This document shows positions 9,833-18,848 of a stretch of DNA of 64,000 nucleotides, piece by piece. Every line of letters begins with the position of its first letter. The first letter of the stretch is position 1. The DNA is taken from positions 4,277,618-4,341,617 of the forward strand of contig NZ_CP030848.1 in the NCBI RefSeq assembly GCF_008274825.1, given 5' to 3'. The translations under genes and the position numbers were made by a program. The DNA comes from Sphingobacterium hotanense (lineage in GTDB: Bacteria; Bacteroidota; Bacteroidia; Sphingobacteriales; Sphingobacteriaceae). The notes under the pieces are model-generated. The model made no database searches. It was not told where the DNA came from and saw only the letters and a list, made by a program, of their open reading frames with translations.

Positions 9833-11221
9833 TTAATATCCCGGATTCTGCTTTAATTTACCACTTTGATTAATCTCATCCACTGGGATTGGATATAAGA
9901 AAAAGTTCTCACTGGTCAAGGTGCTGTGCTTTTTCAATGCGTATTTCGTACGGCATTGATCAAACCAAGTTTCCCCCTCAAATACAAGCTCCTTCTCCTT
10001 TTCGTCCTGTATTGCTGTGATATAATTTGCCAAACTTGTATAAGCGCTGATTGGCTTAGTAACGCCTGCGCGATCCTGAACCATTTTCAAAGAAGCGTAA
10101 GAAGCCGCGCTGACACTATTATCCACCCTCGCTTTTGCTTCCGCATGGATTAGATACAGCTCTGCCAATCGGATAGCCGGAAAGTTCTGACTTGCCGGAG
10201 AGAAGTTAGGAAACTTCCCCATAAACGCTCGCGTAGTTGTGGGGTCAGTCTTCAAAGCTTCCTTCTTATACGAAAAAGCCTTCCGCTTATCTGTTGCTTC
10301 AAATAACCCATCGATGAAAGGCTCTTTAGCAAAGAACAGAACACTCGCATTATTATTAGCGACCGACGCCAAAGGATTGGTCGCCTGATCATCGAATTGA
10401 AGCTCAAAAATCGCCTCCGTACTATTCTCCGTCGTCCATATCGAACCGTAATCAGCTGCCAGCGAATACTTTCCCGACTTAATTACCTCATCCGCCAAAC
10501 TTGCTGCCTTTGAATAATCATTAGTCAAAGAGCCCTGATATAAATAAACCTTCGCTAACAAAGCCTTTGCTGCCCAATGGGAAGCCCTTCCTCGCACCGC
10601 ATCACCTGTATTTGGATTGTTCACAGGCAGAAGCGTACTAGCATCTGTCAAATCCTGAACAATCTGCTTATATACGTCCGCTGGCGCCGACTGATCCAAA
10701 TCATGAGCTGTCCCTTCTTTCGTCGCCGTCAATGGCACAGGTATATTCCCAAACGCACGAACCAAGAAGAAAAAGTTCAATGCGCGCACAAACTTAGCCT
10801 CGCCCACAAATTGATCCCTTTTCTCATTCGAAATAGACCCCTCGGCCATATTAGGAACCTCCGTTATGATATTGTTTGCCGCATTGATCGTCGTATATGC
10901 CGCCTGCCAGATATTCTTCATCCACGGATTCACCGTATTGATCTTATGAATCGCCATCAACTCATATTCTTGGAACTTTGCTGAATGCTCAATATGCACC
11001 GCAGAGAACTCCGGAACCGTGATAAAGGATTGACCGAAGGAAAACGAGTTCATCATCGTCCTATACATCCCCATCACCGCAGAATTCGCATTCGTTTCCG
11101 TCTTAAAATATTCGCTCGCACCAATCTGTCCCAATGGCTCGCGGTCTAAAAACTTGTCACAGGAAGCAACAGATAGTCCTAACCCGCAACATATTAATAA
11201 TTTGATTATATTCTTTTTCAT
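9833..11221 (-). CDS. RagB/SusD family nutrient-uptake outer-membrane lipoprotein
   Basis: The 462-residue protein has a lipoprotein signal (MKKNIIKLLICCGLGLSVA, lipobox VASC, then DKFLDREP, the classic SusD N-terminus) and a C-terminal RagB/SusD region that ends in NPGY. The motif IRLAELYLIHAEAKAR near residue 350 is the conserved helix of the family. It is the second gene of a pair with the SusC 17 bases upstream and is closed by its own terminator. It should cap the partner receptor on the cell surface. Substrate not predictable; no enzyme gene accompanies the pair. Confidence 0.94.
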   Translation of the reverse strand: MKKNIIKLLICCGLGLSVASCDKFLDREPLGQIGASEYFKTETNANSAVMGMYRTMMNSFSFGQSFITVPEFSAVHIEHSAKFQEYELMAIHKINTVNPWMKNIWQAAYTTINAANNIITEVPNMAEGSISNEKRDQFVGEAKFVRALNFFFLVRAFGNIPVPLTATKEGTAHDLDQSAPADVYKQIVQDLTDASTLLPVNNPNTGDAVRGRASHWAAKALLAKVYLYQGSLTNDYSKAASLADEVIKSGKYSLAADYGSIWTTENSTEAIFELQFDDQATNPLASVANNNASVLFFAKEPFIDGLFEATDKRKAFSYKKEALKTDPTTTRAFMGKFPNFSPASQNFPAIRLAELYLIHAEAKARVDNSVSAASYASLKMVQDRAGVTKPISAYTSLANYITAIQDEKEKELVFEGETWFDQCRTKYALKKHSTLTSENFFLYPIPVDEINQSGKLKQNPGY

Positions 11222-11238
11222 GTGTTTTGCAATTAAAG

Positions 11239-14200
11239 TTAGAACGTAATATTAAAGCCGGTAGTAAACATTCTTGGCTGCGGATAACTCCCATAGTCAT
11301 AACCATAGATAAGCCCCGCATTTGCGCCGCCATGGCTCGAGCTTACCTCTGGGTCAAACCCTCTGTAGTTGGTAAAGACATAAGCATTCTGCACCGTGAA
11401 ATACCAACGAAGCTTTTTCATTCTGATTTTTTCCGAAACAGACTCCGGCAAAGTATATCCAAACGTCACATTACGAATCCTGAAAAAAGAACCATCCTGA
11501 ATAAAACGAGTAGACACTTTACCGTTGTCCGAATTACTTGGCGTCGGTCTTGGCATATCGGTTATATCGCCCGGCTGTCTCCATCTTCGCTCCCAGTCTA
11601 CAAATGCATTCGAGCTCACATTATAGCCTTCCAAACCATTCGCTAAACCATAATTCAATATATCATTACCATAGGTGAATTGCCCCAGGATGCTTAAATC
11701 AAAGTTTTTATAGCTAAAATTGTTCGTGATACCTCCGAAAAACTGTGGATTCGGGTCTCCAATTTTATAAAAGTTATCATCTTTAGGCGGACCAACAGTA
11801 CCATCATAAGCTTGGTAATCGATCATACCCGTCTGTGGATTTACACCTACTGCTTTATAACCGTAGAAAACACCCAATGGCTCCCCAATTCTCGCACGAT
11901 TCACCCCTTCAATACCACCGAACATTTCGTCCACACCATCTGCCAGCTTCAAGATCTTATTCCTGTTGAATGTCATGTTCAAGGACGTTGACCATTTAAA
12001 CTCGCCCACTAAGTTCTTTGAACTCAATTCGAACTCAAAACCCTTGTTCTCGATATCACCGGCGTTTGTAAAATACGTTCCAAAACCCGAACTCAACAAA
12101 ATCGGCATACCCAATAACAAATCGGTAGTCTTCTTATGGTAATAATCTGCTAACAAAGAAATTCTATTATTGAAAAGACCAACATCGGTACCCACGTTCC
12201 ACTGCGTAGTGGTTTCCCATTTCAAACCTTGATCTCCCAGAATATTAGGAACAAACCCTGGTACGCCCATGTAATTATTCCCTGCGGAATACAACGAACG
12301 GCTTGCATAGTTACCAATGTTCTGATTTCCGGTGATACCCCAGCTTGCACGAAGCTTCAAATCGCTGAAAGTCTTATTGTCTTTCAGGAAATCCTCCTGA
12401 TTAATTCTCCAGGCTGCAGCAACCGATGGGAAGTATGCCCAACGATTATCCGCTCCAAAGCGCGAAGAACCATCTGCTCTTAAGTTTAGATTTAGGATGT
12501 ATTTTTCTAGGTAGTTATAGTTTACCCTAGCAAATCCCGACGCAATCGCCCATTCCTCAGGAAACGAGTTGGCATTATCAACAATACCCCCGGCAACAAG
12601 CTGATTGATATCGTTGTTCGGGAAATTCGAACGCTGCCCGTGAACAAATTCCAAACGAGATTCTTGTACTGAAAAACCTGCCAATGCATTGAAGTAGTGG
12701 TCACCCACTGTTTTGTCATAGGTTAAGGTCGTTTCATTGATCCATAACTGATCTCTGGTATTTCTTCTCGCGCCCACACCCCCACGGCTAGCCCAAGAAC
12801 GAAGTCCGATTGGCGGCATAAAGAAGGTCTCGTCGATGAAACTGATATCGGTTCCAAAGCTCGTCTTCAACGTTAATTCAGGAATAAAGCTATACTCAGC
12901 ACTTGCATTCGCTAATGCACGGAAAGTATTCGCTTCGTTGGTCGGCAATTCTAACATCGCCACAGGGTTCTCACGGGTTCTGGTAACCATGTCATAAGCA
13001 TACTTCCCCTGAGCATCATATATCCCGATATTTGGCGGCGAGAAAATCCCGTTCTTTGTCGGCCCTTCCTTCGAGTTTTCCTCCTGTACTCGCTGATTGA
13101 TTGCGCGCGTCAAGTTGATGGAAGCTGCAAACCGCAACTTCTCATTATGCTGATGGTTCAGGTTCAAACGGCCGCTCAATCTATTGAAATCCGAGTTCAG
13201 CAGAACACCGCCCTGTTGCATAAAGCCAACTGAAGTATAATACTGTGTTTTCTCACTGCCGCCACTCGCCGATAGCTCATAGCTTCGGGTTGGCGCTGTC
13301 CGGAAAATCGCGTCTTGCCAGTCCGTATTTACATCAGGATTCGCAAAAATCTGATCCGGAATAGCCGCATTTGGATTATTCTCCTTGACATATTTATACA
13401 TATCCGTCATGTAATCTTGGTACTGCGCCGTATTCATCATTTTATGATAGCGCTCGCGCGGAACATGCGAGAATCCTTCATACATATTGAAATTAAACTC
13501 ACTTTTGCCCGCAGCACCTTTTTTCGTCGTAATCAGCACGACACCGTTCGCGGCACGGGAACCGTATATTGAGGATGAAGCCGCATCTTTCAATATTTCT
13601 ATAGATTGAACATCCGAAGGATTAATCGATGCCAATACGTTGATACCCTGCGTTCCTCCTCCCAATTCAAAGCTAGAACCTCCGGTAAAGTTTGTCGTAC
13701 TGTTAACGGGGATACCATCAACAACATACAAAGGATCAGAACTCGCATTAATAGAGGTCGTACCGCGCACGCGGATATTAATTCCCGAACCTGGAGAACC
13801 CGACTTCTGCGTCACCTGCACACCGCCTGCCTTTCCTTGGATTGCTTGCGTAATACTCGGCAACACTTCGTTCTCAATTTCCGATGCCCCAATGCTGGAT
13901 ACCGCGGTCGGCAAGGTCGCACGTTTCATTGTGCCATAACCAACAGCAACGACCTGCACCGATTCTATCGTGTTGGTCTCCGTTTCAAGCGTAATCTGAA
14001 AAGTCTTACTATCGCCCACTAAGCGACTGCTTGGGGCATAGCCCACCGAATTGAAGGTCAAGCTCTGCTCTGGCGATGCCGCGATTTCAAACTTCCCTTG
14101 CTGGTCAGTACTCGTAGTCACAGTCGTGCCCTGCACCTGCACAGTTACGCCTGCTAGAGGACCAGAGGGTCCGGAAACTGTACCAGTAACGGTACCTTGG

Positions 14201-14676
14201 GCCTGCGTGGAGGGAGTCTGTACATTCGCTTCCGGAGCCTGCTTTACTACCGTGTCAGGCACTTCCTTTTTCGAAGTATCTCGCTCCTCGGTTGCTTCAG
14301 GTTGGTCCTCTCCGGCTGATAAACTCACCATTATTTCCTTTTGCTTATTTACCTGCACTTCTTTCGTTTGGAAGCCGGATTTTAGAAATACCAAAGTGCC
14401 ACTGGCGCCTGCTGATAGTGCGTAAGCACCATCTTTATCCGAGATGGAGGAATTGGTAGTGTTTTTCTCCGTAATGACTACGCCCTCCAAAGCTGCGCCA
14501 TTGGCGTCAGTCACTTTTCCAGTAATTTTGATAGAATCTAATTTACTGAGGGACTTTAAAGAGTAAGAATTTAAGTAATTCCGATTGAGGCTATTTGGAC
14601 TTTTTGCCTCACTGCGCTGCGCATAGAATATCAGCGCGCAGATCATAAAGAGTGAATAATAGAGGTTTTGCATCAT
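11239..14676 (-). CDS. SusC/RagA TonB-linked receptor with two N-terminal regulatory-like domains
   Basis: The 1145-residue protein has a signal peptide (MMQNLYYSLFMICALIFYA) and no STN domain. It carries two carboxypeptidase-regulatory-like beta domains instead of the usual one, at about 48-118 (ITGKVTDANGAALEGVVI) and about 160-233 (VTGTVSGPSGPLAGVTVQV). They are joined by a 40-residue acidic, Pro/Thr/Gln-rich linker. The plug (about 240-385, with IRVRGTTSINASSDPLYVVD) and barrel follow, ending in GFNITF. Without STN and FecR, it is more likely controlled by the divergent AraC-type regulator 418 bases away (inference). Two ATG codons are adjacent at the start; I took the first. Confidence 0.94.
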   Translation of the reverse strand: MMQNLYYSLFMICALIFYAQRSEAKSPNSLNRNYLNSYSLKSLSKLDSIKITGKVTDANGAALEGVVITEKNTTNSSISDKDGAYALSAGASGTLVFLKSGFQTKEVQVNKQKEIMVSLSAGEDQPEATEERDTSKKEVPDTVVKQAPEANVQTPSTQAQGTVTGTVSGPSGPLAGVTVQVQGTTVTTSTDQQGKFEIAASPEQSLTFNSVGYAPSSRLVGDSKTFQITLETETNTIESVQVVAVGYGTMKRATLPTAVSSIGASEIENEVLPSITQAIQGKAGGVQVTQKSGSPGSGINIRVRGTTSINASSDPLYVVDGIPVNSTTNFTGGSSFELGGGTQGINVLASINPSDVQSIEILKDAASSSIYGSRAANGVVLITTKKGAAGKSEFNFNMYEGFSHVPRERYHKMMNTAQYQDYMTDMYKYVKENNPNAAIPDQIFANPDVNTDWQDAIFRTAPTRSYELSASGGSEKTQYYTSVGFMQQGGVLLNSDFNRLSGRLNLNHQHNEKLRFAASINLTRAINQRVQEENSKEGPTKNGIFSPPNIGIYDAQGKYAYDMVTRTRENPVAMLELPTNEANTFRALANASAEYSFIPELTLKTSFGTDISFIDETFFMPPIGLRSWASRGGVGARRNTRDQLWINETTLTYDKTVGDHYFNALAGFSVQESRLEFVHGQRSNFPNNDINQLVAGGIVDNANSFPEEWAIASGFARVNYNYLEKYILNLNLRADGSSRFGADNRWAYFPSVAAAWRINQEDFLKDNKTFSDLKLRASWGITGNQNIGNYASRSLYSAGNNYMGVPGFVPNILGDQGLKWETTTQWNVGTDVGLFNNRISLLADYYHKKTTDLLLGMPILLSSGFGTYFTNAGDIENKGFEFELSSKNLVGEFKWSTSLNMTFNRNKILKLADGVDEMFGGIEGVNRARIGEPLGVFYGYKAVGVNPQTGMIDYQAYDGTVGPPKDDNFYKIGDPNPQFFGGITNNFSYKNFDLSILGQFTYGNDILNYGLANGLEGYNVSSNAFVDWERRWRQPGDITDMPRPTPSNSDNGKVSTRFIQDGSFFRIRNVTFGYTLPESVSEKIRMKKLRWYFTVQNAYVFTNYRGFDPEVSSSHGGANAGLIYGYDYGSYPQPRMFTTGFNITF

Positions 14677-15094
14677 ATGTTTAATAAAATGTTAAAAGAA
14701 TCGTAATCATAAATCACTCTACGTATAACGGCTATTCTACGGTTTAGGTAAAACGTTTAAGCAAATAGGAACTAAGCTTTCCAAAATGTTACACAGCAGA
14801 ACGAACGGCTATACTTTTAACGTATTTGTAACGATTTTGTTATGACAAAAGGATAATTTTCTCAAGAAAAACTGAAAAATATTGGAGATTAATGATCCCT
14901 CTTTGTTACGAATACTCAAAAAGTAGGGTTTCAAGCTCAAATGAGTTTCCAACATCTTGTCGATTCAATCCAAATCGAGAAAATCGTTACGGATTTTAAG
15001 CAATTGGTTATAACAGATGTGTGAGGATGATTAACTTTGGAGATAGGCCCGTGAGGACAAGAGCAAAAGTTACATCTGCCTTAAATCGACAGCC
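14677..15094. other. Divergent control region between SusCD and the AraC-type regulator
   Basis: This 418-base AT-rich region should hold the susC promoter and leader on the minus strand and the regulator promoter on the plus strand. No open frame of note is present. Only the regulator side shows a clear -7 box (listed separately). Confidence 0.6.
15032..15039 (+). promoter_or_regulatory. Probable -7 box of the AraC-type regulator gene
   Basis: TAACTTTG fits the Bacteroidota -7 consensus TAnnTTTG and would give a leader of about 50 bases before the ATG at 15095. The -33 element is weak. Confidence 0.5.
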
Positions 15095-16186
15095 ATGTTC
15101 AGTTTAATCTTATTTACGGTTATCGTCGTATTTAGCTGTATTAATCTACGCTATAATAAACGACTCCCCTTAAAAACAAAATTCGACGAAGTTATTCTTA
15201 TTTTCAACTGCATTGTTGGACTTCACGCGCTTTTCGGAGGTATTTTCAGAACCTTAATCCCCGAATTGAAATATGTAGATCTCGGCGCCCCAATAGGACT
15301 CCTATATGGCCCTCTACTTTTCCAATTATTTGTATCCATCGAGAAAGATAAGTTCTCAAGGCGTTCGCTTTTCTACAATCTTTTGCCATTCTTTTTATTT
15401 CTGACCGTTTATATAATCTTTCTAATCTCTGAAGAATTCCGAACGGTTTATGGCGTAACCTACCTAAAAATTCTATACATTTCCTTTGGCATCAGTTGGC
15501 TTCTATATCCTACTATTCTTTTGTTTAAAGCAACCTCGAAGGCGAGAGAGAATAATCCGAATCAAAAAAAATACTTCTTCTTTACGATGATGATGTTGCT
15601 GCTGGCGTCCTTTGAAATACCTTATGCCTTATCCTATAACGGGTCTACACTATCACAAACCTATGTTTCATCCAGCAACTTCGTCTACCTGATCATGCTG
15701 ATCGTCATGATTATGTTGCACAACTATTTCTTCAACCTCCTGAATAGGCATCTTAGTTCCGATAGCAGTTTGATCAGTAAGTTTAACTATGTTCAGCAAG
15801 TGATTCCCGCTATGGGTACAAAAACTAATCTTGCTCATAGCAGCGATCAGGAAAAGATCTTGCAATACCTCGCCACCCACCCCTATCTAGATGCCAACTT
15901 CAATGTGGAGAAAATAAAAAAGGATCTCAAATTGACGCAGCAACAAATCAACCTCCTCTTCAAAAGCCTATTTGGATTCGGATTTATACAAGCAATCAAT
16001 ACGTTGCGTATCGATGCAGCATGTTTGGAGTTGGAAAAAGATGTGCTGAATATCGCTATCGACGAACTGGCGTTTCAATGTGGTTTCAATTCACGAGCCT
16101 CCTTCTACAGGCATTTTAAAATTGAAAAGAAATGCAGCCCCCACGATTATAGAGAAAAAGTAATCAAAAAAATGAAGAAAAACTAA
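15095..16186 (+). CDS. Membrane-anchored AraC family transcriptional regulator
   Basis: The first 215 or so of 363 residues form about seven hydrophobic helices. The C-terminal part (about 255-358) is an AraC-type double helix-turn-helix, with the second helix pair in LNIAIDELAFQCGFNSRASF followed by YRHFKIEKKCSPHDYR, the family signature. Proteins of this build are common in Bacteroidota; the membrane part is presumed to sense an envelope or small-molecule signal. It is divergent from the second SusCD pair, which makes that pair its likely target (inference). Its stop codon overlaps the terminator of the convergent endonuclease gene. Confidence 0.9.
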   Translation: MFSLILFTVIVVFSCINLRYNKRLPLKTKFDEVILIFNCIVGLHALFGGIFRTLIPELKYVDLGAPIGLLYGPLLFQLFVSIEKDKFSRRSLFYNLLPFFLFLTVYIIFLISEEFRTVYGVTYLKILYISFGISWLLYPTILLFKATSKARENNPNQKKYFFFTMMMLLLASFEIPYALSYNGSTLSQTYVSSSNFVYLIMLIVMIMLHNYFFNLLNRHLSSDSSLISKFNYVQQVIPAMGTKTNLAHSSDQEKILQYLATHPYLDANFNVEKIKKDLKLTQQQINLLFKSLFGFGFIQAINTLRIDAACLELEKDVLNIAIDELAFQCGFNSRASFYRHFKIEKKCSPHDYREKVIKKMKKN

Positions 16187-16208
16187 AGGCCAGCAAAAAG
16201 CCGACCTT
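16186..16208 (-). terminator. Terminator of the endonuclease/phosphatase-fold gene
   Basis: On the minus strand AAGGTCGGC pairs with GCTGGCCTT (9 pairs with G-U wobbles, 5-base loop), and a T-rich run follows. It overlaps the end of the convergent regulator gene. Confidence 0.65.
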
Positions 16209-16228
16209 CAGTTATAACTTTCAATCTG

Positions 16229-17122
16229 CTAAAATTCGATCGTCGAAGCCAGAGGTAAATGGTCTGAAGGATATCGGTCGCCGTTATAGCGATCTGAGTA
16301 AACCTCATAATCCTTTACACGAATATTCTTGCTCACGAAAATATAGTCGATCCTATCTTTAGCCGGGCCTAAAAAATTCCCTCCTCCTAAATTAGTGTAT
16401 TCGATACCCTTTCTAGTGGTCTCCGTAGCATCATAAGCATCCTGCATACTAGCCTTCATCGCTAATATCTGACTGGTTTCAGAAGTTGAGTTAAAATCTC
16501 CAACGCATACCGCCGGAGCATCGCCTGCTATTTCCTTAATCTTCCTAACCATCAGCGGTCCTGATTCACGCTTTGCAACTTCCAAGCGCCAATAAAAATG
16601 TACATTAAAAAAGTAGAATATCTTTCCGCTCTTCTTCTCCTTAAACTTTACCCAAGAACAGATACGACGATCGGTCGCATCCCAGCCCATACTCGGCTCG
16701 TCAGGGGTTTCGCTCAACCAGAACACGCCTTGATCTAACACCTCAAACCGATCCTTTTTATATAAAATCGCCGCTGTATGTAAATCTCCTTTTCCACCAT
16801 AGGGGTAGGACACTTGCTCAAAAGCCGGCAACAAGGTCCTTAAATCAGACATTTGCTGTTTGTCGCCCTCTTGTGTTCCAACGATCTCAAACCCATGTTT
16901 TTCAATTAATTCGGCAAGCGGCTTCTTGCGTATATCCCAACCATTGCCTCCTTTCACGTCCGCATTCGCATTATAGCGAATGTTGTATGCGCTGACTTTG
17001 ATTCGTGTTTTTTTAGCCATGCTTTCCCTAGATACAGGGCTAACAGAAAAACTGCTAAAAACTAGTACAAGCAGGAAGCTGAATGAGAACAAGATGTTCC
17101 TTTTTTTGCGAAGGTTCTTCAT
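16229..17122 (-). CDS. Secreted endonuclease/exonuclease/phosphatase family protein
   Basis: The 297-residue protein has an N-terminal signal (KKRNILFSFSFLLVLVFSS) and the EEP fold: SAYNIRYN near residue 44, GTQEGDKQQM near 81 (catalytic Glu), FNVHFYW near 173, VCVGDFNSTSE near 205 (Asp/Asn pair), DRIDYIF near 257 and SDHLPLAS near 286 (catalytic Asp/His). All expected metal-binding and catalytic residues are therefore present. The exported location and the resemblance to Bacteroidota EEP hydrolases suggest action on phosphodiesters or nucleic acids outside the cytoplasm; the substrate cannot be told. It is monocistronic, convergent with the AraC-type regulator. Confidence 0.9.
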   Translation of the reverse strand: MKNLRKKRNILFSFSFLLVLVFSSFSVSPVSRESMAKKTRIKVSAYNIRYNANADVKGGNGWDIRKKPLAELIEKHGFEIVGTQEGDKQQMSDLRTLLPAFEQVSYPYGGKGDLHTAAILYKKDRFEVLDQGVFWLSETPDEPSMGWDATDRRICSWVKFKEKKSGKIFYFFNVHFYWRLEVAKRESGPLMVRKIKEIAGDAPAVCVGDFNSTSETSQILAMKASMQDAYDATETTRKGIEYTNLGGGNFLGPAKDRIDYIFVSKNIRVKDYEVYSDRYNGDRYPSDHLPLASTIEF

Positions 17123-17257
17123 AGATTAATGATCATTGTGCTGCACTTAGAAAGTACAACGGGCTTAAAGGTTGTCGGAAAATTAGAAAATAAATCCCTA
17201 AAAATCAGGGAAACATCTGTTATTTTATTGTTAACAGTAGATCTCAGACATGAGAGT

Positions 17258-17301
17258 GTTGTCTGAACCAGGAAAGGAAGTATATGAAGATGAGCAGGAT
17301 C
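17258..17301 (+). repeat. Left copy of an inverted intergenic repeat
   Basis: These 44 bases match the reverse complement of 18479-18523 at roughly 80%, with blocks GATCCTGCTCAT and TTCCTTTCCT conserved. Around it lie short reiterations of GTCTGA and AGATCTAATGTC, which recur at 18581-18620. The pair flanks the gene at 17363-18307. Confidence 0.7.
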
Positions 17302-17362
17302 GGGTCTCATGTCTGAAGTCTGAGATCTAATGTCTGGTCTGAACTTCCCCAGCATTCTCAAA

Positions 17363-18307
17363 CTACCCTTCCCAATCCTCTATAGTAAAAAATACGCGCC
17401 AATTAGATAGATAATTTACCTCAAAAACCCGCTCATTGCCCGCATAATACTTCTCCAAAAAAGTTATCAGCTCCCTAGCTTTCTTCTCATCGCCCCGATG
17501 TATCACAGGCAACTTCACTTTCATGTTTTCAGGACTCGAAAGGAACGAGACAACAATTTCTTTACTATCCTTTGATTCCGGATACGGAAATTGTCGCTCT
17601 ATAATTCTCTGCCCGTAAAGAGTTTTATTTAATGCATTATAAATCTCCTCTAACTCGACACGGAGGTTATCGGCATTCATCTGTTGACCTGCAAAATCAA
17701 AGGTTAATTTAAATACCGAGGGCACTGGCCTTCCACCTTTAATATGAGGCGCCCATCTCTTTGTTCTACTCGTGTCAAGCAGGCTTATGATTTTATTCTC
17801 CCCTTCAAATTCTGGCACCCCTCTCTTGTTAACGATAAGATATAGCGGTTCCTTCCAATCATAATCACGAATATCCTTTCCCAGCAGAGCGCTTCTGATA
17901 TCATTAATGACCGTTTTTCTAAACTTGTTGTGGCCTTCAGGAAATTCTGCAAAAATCTCTTGCGCTTCGTCCCAGTAATAAGGCGCAATCGCGATCTCTA
18001 AATGATTCTCATACAAATCTTTGTATAAATAAATACATCTCGAATAATTTTTCCCCAAGGAATCCTGATGTCTCTCTATTAAGGCACTTAGCTTGCTTTC
18101 ACTGATCAAATAGCTAAATTCAGGATCCGAATATGGGATAAGTCTTTTCAATGAATCTAATTCAAAAATCTGAAAACGTAGCTCTCCCGGTTTCAGCGTA
18201 TCCAATACCTCTGTCCGAACAGCTTCCGAAAGCTCTTGTCGAAATTTCACTTGTGCAAACATCGAAGCACTTAGCAAACAAAATATAAAAGTTAATAATG
18301 GTCTCAT
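17363..18307 (-). CDS. Secreted protein of unknown function
   Basis: I place the start at the ATG at 18307 because it gives a clean signal peptide (MRPLLTFIFCLLSASMFAQ); a further in-frame ATG at 18340 would put 11 extra residues before it. The mature protein of about 295 residues is rich in Glu, Lys and Tyr, with a mixed alpha/beta pattern and no recognised motif. It contains GGRPVPSVFKLTFDF near residue 190, loosely like the TonB C-terminal NGRPVPVxxxxPF strand pattern, and this may hint at a TonB-like fold. The gene sits between imperfect inverted repeats and has no close neighbours in its direction. Confidence 0.75.
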   Translation of the reverse strand: MRPLLTFIFCLLSASMFAQVKFRQELSEAVRTEVLDTLKPGELRFQIFELDSLKRLIPYSDPEFSYLISESKLSALIERHQDSLGKNYSRCIYLYKDLYENHLEIAIAPYYWDEAQEIFAEFPEGHNKFRKTVINDIRSALLGKDIRDYDWKEPLYLIVNKRGVPEFEGENKIISLLDTSRTKRWAPHIKGGRPVPSVFKLTFDFAGQQMNADNLRVELEEIYNALNKTLYGQRIIERQFPYPESKDSKEIVVSFLSSPENMKVKLPVIHRGDEKKARELITFLEKYYAGNERVFEVNYLSNWRVFFTIEDWEG

Positions 18308-18478
18308 GTATAAAAGATGTAAAAACAGACAAGATTCCATAATTAGATTTTAGATGTGAGACATTAGATACGAGATTTTAGTGTCTTGTCCTGAGATGGG
18401 TTTTAAGATAATCAGGCTATGTCTGAACTAGGAATAATATTTAGTAGTTAGTACTTAGTATAAAGACCTTTGGCGTAA

Positions 18479-18523
18479 GATCCTGCTCATCCTTTTATCC
18501 TTCCTTTCCTAGGTCAAGACAAC
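18479..18523 (-). repeat. Right copy of an inverted intergenic repeat
   Basis: These 45 bases are the inverted partner of 17258-17301, with the order GATCCTGCTCAT, CCTTCCTTTCCT, GACAAC conserved. Confidence 0.7.
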
Positions 18524-18642
18524 GCTATCCTTTCTTCAAAACAAACTTTCCTTCTGAAGAAAAGGTTCAAAACACAATCGGGTCTAAAATCTTACATCTA
18601 AGATCTAATGTCCGAACTCCATTAAGTCATTACCAATCTTCT

Positions 18643-18724
18643 CCCCTTTCACACCCCATTCAAACCCCTTTCGGAGCTGTTATGAAAGGGCTTTACATTG
18701 GGTTTGAAAGGGCTATGAAAGGGG
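18643..18724. repeat. 82-base imperfect palindrome (long hairpin)
   Basis: Arms 18643-18667 and 18700-18724 pair at 22 of 25 positions: CCCCTTTCA and TCAAACCC on the left match GGGTTTGA and TGAAAGGGG on the right. The 32-base loop holds extra CCTTTC and GAAAGG copies that could pair internally. No T run follows, so it is not a simple terminator. It lies 65 bases upstream of the -7 box of the zinc-ribbon gene. Confidence 0.8.
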
Positions 18725-18789
18725 AATAAGCAAAACTTGACTTAGAAAAATACCCTGCACTAGGTATTAATCTATCGCTTATCTTGTTC

Positions 18790-18797
18790 TATCTTTG
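18790..18797 (+). promoter_or_regulatory. Probable -7 box of the zinc-ribbon gene
   Basis: TATCTTTG is a perfect TAnnTTTG match and predicts a leader of about 45-50 bases to the ATG at 18849. No clear -33 TTTG lies at the normal distance. Confidence 0.55.
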
Positions 18798-18848
18798 CGA
18801 TAAGATTGTACATCTATCCTACCATAAAAACGACCTGCGAATTAAAAA

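Larger units (their letters stand above)
18308..18848. other. Repeat-rich intergenic region
   Basis: The 541 bases hold short TTAGAT/GAGAC-type reiterations (18340-18420), the right inverted-repeat copy (18479-18523), a third run like the left side (18581-18620), a long hairpin (18643-18724) and the promoter of the zinc-ribbon gene. There is no coding frame of note. Confidence 0.7.

Noticed and set aside
17119..17361. 80-codon minus-strand frame after the secreted unknown gene
   Set aside because: It consists largely of the GTCTGA-type repeats and the inverted repeat copy, with repeat-driven amino-acid composition, and overlaps the start of the next gene. Taken as non-coding.
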